Shown here: positions 55,947-64,000 of the stretch, one piece after another
Layout: every line of letters starts with the position of its first letter
How positions within the stretch are numbered: position 1 is the stretch's first letter
Source: Antedon bifida
Taxonomy: Eukaryota > Echinodermata > Crinoidea > Comatulida > Antedonidae
Assembly (NCBI GenBank): GCA_963402885.1
Contig: OY727096.1
Coordinates: forward strand, 28,935,820 to 28,999,819
Length of the DNA stretch: 64,000 nucleotides
Direction of reading: 5' to 3'
The notes under the pieces: model-generated
Database searches by the model: none
Told to the model about the DNA's origin: nothing
The model's input: only the letters and a program-made list of their open reading frames with translations
Made by a program: the position numbers and the translations under genes

Positions 55947-56513
55947 GAAAATCCACATGTGGACGTGACCTAGTCAAGAAATTAATTAAACAGAAGATTT
56001 TAAAAATGAGAGTAACAAAATCAATGAAAACCAAAGTTCAATCAAACCAATTAATAGTCGCTGGCACAGAAAATATTGTTACAAGCCGTGACTAAGAAAA
56101 GAATGAAACATTATAACTAATTTATAGTTTTTAAATTTATCATTATTATAAATGCTGAAAATACACATGACATTAATCCAATGTTAGTAACTGCCAGTTG
56201 CTGATAATAAGTTTAACATTTAAACCACTCCAAGTATAAAGTGATATAAGAAATAAGCGATGGAAATTATCATTATAAAGATGTTAAAATTATTATAGGC
56301 ATAAATACAAGGTGATTAATTCTTATATTACTTTTCAAACACAGATTTGTATAATATATTAGAAGAATGTAATGTTTGCACAGAATGGGCAGCTCATATA
56401 CTGGATATAACGTTATAACAAAAAACATGTTTGCCTCCTAATTTTTACTAAAAACAAACCAGTTTCTCGCTTGGTGAAATTTCATGTATGTTTGTATATA
56501 TAGTATGTAGCCT

Positions 56514-56649
56514 ATGGTGTCTCATCTTGTGGCTCAACATCGTTTGTGTTTTCACATTTTAACTCTTTAAAATGCACATGTATTCCTAAATGCTCTTTCA
56601 AATCACTTAACTCAAATTTTTTTCCACAGTGTTCACATTTGAATTTCAT
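56514..56649 (-). pseudogene. ZNF N-terminal exon relic
   Basis: Encodes [20 protein letters not shown] and the following segment to VEPQDET, nearly the ZNF-D N-terminus, then runs into unrelated sequence with no finger array. In copy 1 (38334) only the first three codons remain. Confidence 0.8.
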
Positions 56650-58297
56650 ATTGATGTTCAATAACAATCTTTTTTATGATGCTTACTTGTTAAATTCTTT
56701 TTTATGAAGCTGTATCTTTGATTCGTCTTGATTGCGATGTCATTTCTACATAATCATAGACTGCAAGTCTAAAAATGACAATTGTGAAAATTACAGTAGG
56801 CTTAGTGAATTTATGAATACAGTTTTTTCTGGCTATAGGCTTTGTGAATATGCTTATACAAAGGCAAAGGGCGAAATAACTGTTGGTCGACTTTATATTA
56901 CCAATGTTGGGTGAGTCTGATACGTTACGAAACAAGAATATGTCTAACTTCACGACTATATATACTCCATGGGAAAAGTAATTGTATTGAATATAAATCA
57001 GCAAAACCAATTAGTGAATGTGATGACGCCCTAACCTCATTTTTTATACATCCCTTCCCACATCAGGCACAGAACATGAATATTACTTTTTAAATTTTAC
57101 GAAAACAATCCAATACATGTAGTTAGTTAATAAAAAATGCACTATTGTCGTATACCGCTAATATTTGTTTGGATTGCTTGCCTTGGTTCAAACACCTTTA
57201 ACAAGGCCATATATATTAGCCTATCTTGATAAATACCACAGAAAATGTAAATTAACATAACAATTAACAATCGTTGATTTGGTCTAAAGTGACGTTTCGG
57301 CCAACAAAGTGATACGAGTTCATGTCACCTCTGATACTTGTGTTGAAACATGGTGTATGATTTGATTAAACCATTAATGTTAAACTTGCAAAGTTTTAAA
57401 TAAAATAGAAAAACTTCATAATATTAATTGTAAAACATTTATTTCTTGTTTGCATGGTTTACTAAATAAAGTAATTCTGAAAAGTTAATACATTTATTTA
57501 CATGGCTTTCTTTCCATATAAAAAAATATTGTAGCAATATACAACAAAACTACGAATTTCATGTTTTTTTAAATGAAGAGAAAACACTGTTGATCTTCTA
57601 TTTTGTAATGAAATGAATCATTTAAAAAAACAAACACTAACAATATACAATAAAACAATTTAAAAAATTGTTTTTATTTTATAAACTGAAATAACATTAG
57701 TAAAATACTGAATGTAACAGAATGGAAAACATGTAAATTTCATTTGGATTAAATCATTTTAACTGAGCAAAGAATAAAAATTAATATTTGCTTTTCAAAA
57801 AAATAAAATAATTAATATATTGAATATAAACTAACAAGTAACATGTAAAAATAAAATTGTTTGTAAAATAGTAAATTGGAATTGGATTTCAATTTGTAAA
57901 AATAAATTAAAACAATTATTACACATTCTTTCTTGTTACGAATAAAAAAATGATTCCGAGAATAAGAAACTCAATCTTGTACTTGTACAGTTCAGATTGT
58001 CACTGTGGAGTTCCTCTTGTGCGGCTAAATAATATTGACATTGTCACTGTGAGAAGGAAAGTTGCCCTTTGTAGCTCAATGCTGAGGTGGTCATTGCGAA
58101 AGGGGAATCCCTTCTATCTAACAAAGTATTTAACTGTCGCTAGGCATATTTGACTGTTCACTCGCAAACATCACGCGGTCATCAAACTTCAATGCACATA
58201 AACAGCATAGAGTGTGATAATTAGATGGAGTGATTAACAGCCCAGTCGAATGTTTATACTGTAGAGAATTCTCTAATGTAGGCGAGTGTTGAGGTCA
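56650..58297. other. Non-coding interval before CNOT9
   Basis: Block B sequence up to about 57.3 kb, then AT-rich sequence that should include the 3' UTR of CNOT9 (candidate minus-strand AATAAA words near 57.4-57.5 kb). No gene supported. Confidence 0.45.
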
Positions 58298-61200
58298 TCA
58301 CTGTGGAAGGGGAATTCCCCTAGGGTCACCAACACCAGCGTCTGTGAGATTCTTAATCAGTTGAGCTAGCCACCTTTTAGTTGAGTTGTCATCTTTGAGT
58401 ACAACACCAAATGTACTATCCTTTAACTGATCAGGCAGGCATTGTCGAAGGGCCTCTCGTGCTCTGAAAAAAAAAATGAATGAATTACTTTATTTCATAA
58501 ATTTCAACACACATACAAACAATAAAAGGCAACAAATACCTTGATTTCGCCAAGGAGTGGCAAAAGAGGCCATCTGATTCTGTCTGGTCTATTTTCAAAT
58601 TATAAAGATTGCTAATTAAATTTAGTGTCTGGGTTCACGGATTACACCATTATTGGACAGGGATTTTGAAAGATCTTTCATCTTAATCCAGGTATAACTA
58701 GGCTCTATCATGAAGCATTTTTTCTTTGTCCCAGGCACTGTTCTTAAGCTTTGTCTACACTATCAAACTAACAAAAACGTGTGATGTGCCAAAATATAGT
58801 ACTGATATGATGTCATCATGTCCATATATGGGCACATCACATTTTGTTGTCGCATAAAGTTTGATAGTTATTATATTATGCAAACTGGTTATAATTGTGA
58901 AAAGTTTTCTACTAAAAGGTTTCAAAAAACCTGTAAACAAGGAGTATACCTGGGGTTATCAGAGAGTCTTAGATAACATCTAACAACATGTTTCAACAAC
59001 CTGGCTGATGGCTCTTTTGCCAGAGCCAACACCATTTTACCCTAAAAGAAACGAAAAACAAATATAATCATTAGGTTTAAAAAATGTTTTGTATTTTTTT
59101 TCAGCCTGATGTTGTAAAATACACTGATCTTGGCTTTGACAATGTGATATTGTTGTGACAAGAGCCCTCTATCTCTATTTCAATGTAGCTATAGTATATT
59201 TTCATTTGAAGTGTAAAATGGGTAAATTAAAAAAAAATATTGTGGACCAGGTATGCTTTTTTTCTATGGTCTATTTTTGTCAACAACATTAGCTCGGTCT
59301 ACACTATCAAACTTTTTTTTGTGATGTGCCCATACAGTATATATGGACACAATGATGTCATTATCACTACCATATTCGTGCACATCATCATCATTTTCAA
59401 AACTAGCTTTATAGTGTAAGACAGAGCTTAAGCCACACAATATACTGCACTTACTAGTATCATTGCAACATGTGAGAAACGTTCATAAGTTTGACAAATA
59501 TACGATAACCCAGTTTCATCCAGTAGAATCTTCTGTAAAATAAATGTTGCAACCTGAAAGACAAACAAAATTGAATTGGTTTGAAACAAAGGTTGTAGAC
59601 GCAATGCAATAATTAAGCATTATTTTGTTATTCAGTTGGCAGGGACTCAAGCTTTAAACAAAGAAAAATAAAAGTACATAAAAGCAAAGAATCTATAAAT
59701 GATATCTGCAAATAGGTATGGAAAGTGTCTATTTTTGGCAAATCATTAAAAATTGCATATTTAAATTTCAGAAGATGATGGTGAGGTTTCAGATCAGAAT
59801 GGTACTGGGTATGATCAACTAGCATTTATGTCACCAACTAGCCATCCATTCATATAATGTACTGACGAAGAATTCAATCTATGGCGACTGTAGAATGAAC
59901 CCGACATGACTTTTACTGTAACTACGACTTTCAGCTGACAGAAATATTTTATTAGTTGTATGATGCAATATTCAAATGTGTCATGTACGTTTATATAATG
60001 TTAGTATAACATTCAAAAAGATAATATAGATATAAGGAAGAAAAGCAAAGCGATTATGAAGTGACTATTCCAGATAAAACATGCAGTATAGTAAAAATTA
60101 GGAATTATAAATGTTAGGCGATCTTGTCAAAGGTCTATAGCTTACCGTTTTTGATAATTCACTACCACTTTCCATAATTCTTAAGCAAAGTGGAATAATT
60201 TCAGTTGTAAGTAGAAAAGTTATCACCTCTTGTTCATCAGTCTATGAAAATTTAAAATAAATCATTAGTAAAACAAAACCAAAACAGAATTTCACATTGG
60301 TTATTTTTGTAATAATCAGCGCACTTTGTGATACCTGTCACACTTTGCAATAATAGTTGTTATAATAACTGATCCATCAAACGTTATTAAAAAGTATAAC
60401 AGGTACTAAAATATGCGAATATTAAAAATTCGACGTGACACACAATTATCAAATATAACATTTTGTAATTAATTTTGTGTGCAATTCTAATATATTATCA
60501 ATAATATTAAATGATAAAATATACCACTTTCCTCCTTGACTTACCTTTACAAGTGCTCCGATGACCCCTAAACTGGTCAATCGGAGATATTCAAATGGTC
60601 TTGTTTTGCTGACCGTATGCAAAAATGGATAAAGAAATAGAGGAATATGAGCTGAAAGTATAAAATATATTTGTATTCAAGGTTATATTATTTTTTAAGT
60701 CAATGTATTTCAAAGCTTGGTTCCCACTAGATGGATTATTCAAACTGTCACCTATCATTGATCAACGCGCTTGTCCTAGTGGAAACCAACCTTTAGGTTA
60801 AGAACACCAAAAAATGTTAAAATTCTCCTATCTATAAAAGGGAAATCCTTAAATAGTTATTTGTGTAAAGAGAATTGTGTGATTTATGAAATAGAGTTAA
60901 CTTGGTCTTTCCTTATTACCATAGTAAACTAGGATAGATGAACTGTTGTGAAAGCTATAAACTAACCTTGTAAAAATGCTGATCTTGTTTCGGGATGAGA
61001 GGCCACACACTGCAACAATGCCAATGCATTACATACTCTGTTTGATTGATGAGCCTATAAGAGAAGAATAAAAACGTTTAAAAATGAAAATTAATAATAC
61101 TGTAGCAGATAAAACGGTACTACAGAATTGATTAACTGATAAGACATTTATTCCTGACTGAAAGCAACATATATTATACCAAAGTATGCAGTCTGGATCA

Positions 61201-62614
61201 AGTCAAGAATTAAAAACACACTTGTCACGATATTGATTGGTTGATCACTTTATTTCAGAATAAAAATTTAATATACAACAAATAACACTAAACGAAAAAT
61301 AGGATTTTCTCCCATTTAGTGAAGAGATTTGAAGACCGTAACAGATAGTTCATAGTACACCTAACAAGATCATTTCCACTATTCAAAACTCTTCTTCTAA
61401 AACCATATGACTTTTTGAACAAATTAAGATGATAAAATACTGAAGCTGCTTAATTTGAAGATATTTTTTCCATCATAGTATATAGTTTAATCATTTCAAC
61501 ACTTACTGTTAAACTTGGTGGGTTTATAAAAGGATAAATATTGACAATTTCTTGAAGTAAAGCTGCGACTGTACCGAATGAGTGCCATAACATAGGAGCC
61601 AAGTCGGGTACAACCTCTCGCTTTTTACTGCAAACAAAAATGAAATAAAAATTATTAAATCATAATTTTAGATAGTATTTTTAAATAATTTAATATGTAC
61701 AGTGGTATAACAACTACGAGCTAAACCCAGGGGGGGGGGGGGGGGGACAAAAAGTTCAAAAATATGTGGATTTATTCAGAACTTTTTTACCTTAATTCTA
61801 ATAGTGCATTTTCTCTTGTGTCTGGACTGGTTAGTTCCACGATCCATTGGTAGATTTTTTCTCTATCAACTGGAGCTAATGTTGGCGGTGTATTTGTATT
61901 TGGAATAGCTGTTGTACCAAGTCTCTGTAATGTGAAGTATGGAAACAAATTTGTATTATTGTTCTGTCAGCGTTCTCAATTAATTAGTCTATAGGGTTCA
62001 TGGTACAGACAGTATAGTTTTATTAGTCAGTAGTGGTCTATATTGCCTATAATAGTATTATAGGCCAGTACCAGGTTTATTTTATATTTAAACAATTTTA
62101 TTCTGTTAAGTTATTTAATATTAGGCTAGGCCTAACAAATAATATTATGATTTGTTGCATTATTTAATATCAATGTAGGATATAATATAGCTTAAGTAAG
62201 GTTATCGATCTTTTGTTTGATCAAATACTATTTTCACAATTTAAATTGAGTATTTTGCATCAAATTGCGCAAAGAAATCCTTTTGCAATTTGGAATTGCA
62301 CATACAGTATTACACAATCATCAATTATCATCACTGCATCACTTTCGGCCCTCAAAATTTGAGCCAAAAATGGCCCAAGAAACTTTGGCCGAAACGTCTC
62401 TGGATTAGTCGTCCCTTGGCCGAAACGGCCATTGCAGCCTGATTCCAGGCTAGTCTAGATAGGCCTACAGGCTTACGCAGCCGACAGTAAAAAACAGTTC
62501 GACTGACTCACTCATGATAATAATTTAGCCTAAAAACTAGGTAGGGAAATCGTTATCGATTATTAAAACAAAATAAACATAAAATACCTGTTGCACACTT
62601 GTGAGTGAGTGCAT
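58298..62614 (-). CDS. CNOT9: CCR4-NOT transcription complex subunit 9, 9 exons
   Basis: Armadillo-repeat subunit of the CCR4-NOT deadenylase that docks GW182/Nanos-type partners and scaffolds CNOT1. Exons on minus: 62588-62614, 61791-61924, 61507-61627, 60967-61054, 60545-60651, 60146-60241, 59455-59553, 58950-59041, 58298-58463, all gt/ag and in phase, giving 309 residues. Readable family blocks include [105 protein letters not shown], and the C-terminal [10 protein letters not shown]. The start MHSL is conserved; the segment after it ([17 protein letters not shown]) is about ten residues longer than in vertebrates. It is the most strongly conserved gene in the window and looks functional. 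Confidence 0.96.
58744..58876. repeat. MITE-like element, copy 2 (CNOT9 last intron)
   Basis: agctttgtctacactatcaa at the left and aagtttgatagttat at the right, with gatgtcatcatgtccatata inside. The right terminus is shortened. Confidence 0.65.
59292..59431. repeat. MITE-like element, copy 3 (CNOT9 intron 7)
   Basis: gctcggtctacactatcaaa ... atagtgtaagacagagctta: complete inverted ends with the same interior words as copies 1 and 2. Confidence 0.7.
60713..60795. repeat. Short foldback element in CNOT9 intron 4
   Basis: agcttggttcccactaga ... cctagtggaaaccaac: inverted ends of about 18 bp; related to 23071-23232. Confidence 0.6.
61730..61746 (+). repeat. Homopolymer of 17 G in CNOT9 intron 2
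   Basis: An unbroken G run on +, C run in the transcript. Likely length-variable; may form a quadruplex on the non-template strand. Confidence 0.9.
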
Positions 62615-63678
62615 TTTACTCTTTAAATAAGTATAATATTATGGCTTAATTAATAACTAAAAAAGATATTTTCAACTCGATCGTTTTCGTTCGAATCCTT
62701 CTTTTTTTTCTTAAAAATTCTCTCAACCGTAACGAAGAACAGGGCAAAGGTTAAACAAGAAATAAATTTGTATTTTGTTAGTTAAAAAAATATGTTACTT
62801 TCTCTTAATTGATTAGTTTAATAGTTTTAGAGTATTATAAAACGTTATAATATTTTTTTATTATTTAATTTCTATTTTACACTGTTAAAATAATTAATAA
62901 TATTTTGCCGTTCCTTAATCTAGGCTAAAGGTCAATATAATTTGTAAACATTTCGTCACTGGTATTTTATTGAGAAAACGGATTTTACGTCCTTTTCTAT
63001 TTATATTCATCATAAAACATAACTATAAATGCAGTAAGTAATAGTTCCATTTCATTTATAACACAGTGTAGATAATAACAGTGAACTGTGTATCTTTACT
63101 ATTATATGAAAAATTATACAATCATTTATAGGTAATAAATAAAATGAACTCGCAAACGAAGTTTTCTTGTTTTGTTGTGACTGCTTGTTGTTTGGCCTGT
63201 GTGCCTGGCCTAAAAAAAAACCATTCATAGAGTAGACTCTAGGCCTAGGCTAGGTTAGGTAGTAAGTATGCATAGGCCTAAAATACTGCTAGAGTAGAAG
63301 GCTAGCTAGGCATAGTCCCAATCCTCTTATAATAATATTAAGTACTTCTACTACTTTACTTACTGAATTATCATTATCATCACTCGCCTATATAAAATTA
63401 TATTTTAATTTAAGTAAGTACCTCAAAAAGTATGCAAACACATACGGTAACAAACAAAGAGCAAAGCAAACAAAGACTGAGTGTGAGACTGGAAAGGCTT
63501 CTCATAATTAAATAGAGAGCAAAGCATTTAAGTAATTAAATTGTTATTATTAAATGTTATTATGATCTTATATAACTCAATGATTAAAAAGTTAAGTTAT
63601 ACTGTACATATTTATAAGCAATTAACTGTTGTTATTAATTATGTCTATAATTTTATATACTGTAAATTAAAAAGTTAA
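62615..63678. other. Upstream region of CNOT9, non-coding
   Basis: No second gene is visible. The CNOT9 5' UTR and promoter should lie immediately right of 62614; no TATA or other core element stands out against the AT-rich background. Confidence 0.45.
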
Positions 63679-64000
63679 AGCCCCCTTCCCTACGTTTTTT
63701 AGATCTAATTTAAGATCACAAACTATATTTAATGTAAAAATAATACTATATGGTCCTATTGCGATAACTTTATTCGTCTTTAAACGGTTAAAAATGTGAA
63801 AAATAAGTCGATTCTAATAATTATAGCGGCCCGCTATAAATCCCAAAATGCATTGCGCGCGGATTGATATTTTTGTTTTTCACCTGTAATTCGCCCACTT
63901 TTCGATCGATCGTGAGGCCAAAACAAATGGAAGACTCCTAACTTTTCAGCGAAAATACCGGGTTTTCCCCAATTTGTATCAACGGAGTCTGGCAAAAATA
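63679..64000. mobile_element. TTAA-flanked MITE, second copy, running off the window
   Basis: Follows a TTAA at 63675-63678 and matches 28150-28471 almost base for base. The right end is outside the window. Confidence 0.88.

Larger units (their letters stand above)
46100..57300. repeat. Segmental duplication block B, copy 2
   Basis: Partner of 23490-39000; keeps ZNF-C' intact and lacks both the Mutator element and the LINE insertion. Confidence 0.9.

Noticed and set aside
57950..58153. 67-codon + strand frame near the CNOT9 3' end
   Set aside because: No homology, and it overlaps the expected 3' UTR of CNOT9.

Overview
Eukaryotic genomic DNA, AT-rich, with short spliceosomal introns (gt...ag), many small inverted-repeat elements and a recurrent 'taggcctac'-type word. 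Two conserved single-copy animal genes can be read exon by exon. The style of the repeats suggests a marine deuterostome, most likely an echinoderm (possibly a crinoid or sea cucumber). That placement is an impression from word usage, not a proof.

Layout. (1) 1.5-10.8 kb: C2H2 zinc-finger (ZNF) genes ZNF-A and the very long ZNF-B, both minus strand. (2) 10.8-15 kb: a Penelope-like retroelement split by a non-LTR 3' end, two hammerhead-like motifs, a duplicated tRNA gene and a 155-bp near-perfect palindrome. (3) 17.1-22.1 kb: a kynurenine formamidase (AFMID) gene, minus strand, 10 exons. (4) 23.5-39 kb: ZNF-C (a pseudogene), a complete 5.66-kb Mutator-like transposon, ZNF-D, then retroelement debris. 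(5) 39.5-44.8 kb: a second copy of the ZNF-B segment. (6) 46.1-57.3 kb: a second copy of the ZNF-C/ZNF-D segment, in which ZNF-C is intact and the Mutator site is empty. (7) 58.3-62.6 kb: CNOT9 (CCR4-NOT subunit), minus strand, 9 exons. (8) 63.7-64 kb: the start of a TTAA-flanked inverted-repeat element, also found inside the Mutator transposon.

The window is dominated by an expanding ZNF family. All members share a short N-terminal finger beginning MK(Y/F/C)KCEHCG and carry a C-terminal finger array, with no KRAB, SCAN or ZAD domain visible. Several are preceded by a repeated promoter/first-exon cassette: an inverted CCAAT box (GATTGG), often an octamer ATGCAAAT, and a splice donor of the GTAGGTA or GTAAGTA type. 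The B+C+D block is duplicated in tandem. Because the two copies can be compared, several mobile-element insertions can be dated relative to the duplication by the empty site in the other copy. Inside two ZNF lineages, finger modules have collapsed into shorter in-frame repeats (25 and 10 residues) that lost zinc ligands yet were amplified and kept open.

The strongest candidate for something new is the Mutator-like element. It has 32-bp perfect terminal inverted repeats, an 8-bp target duplication, a paralogous empty site, and an apparently intact seven-exon transposase gene joining a PHD finger, a FLYWCH-like finger and a MULE DDE domain.
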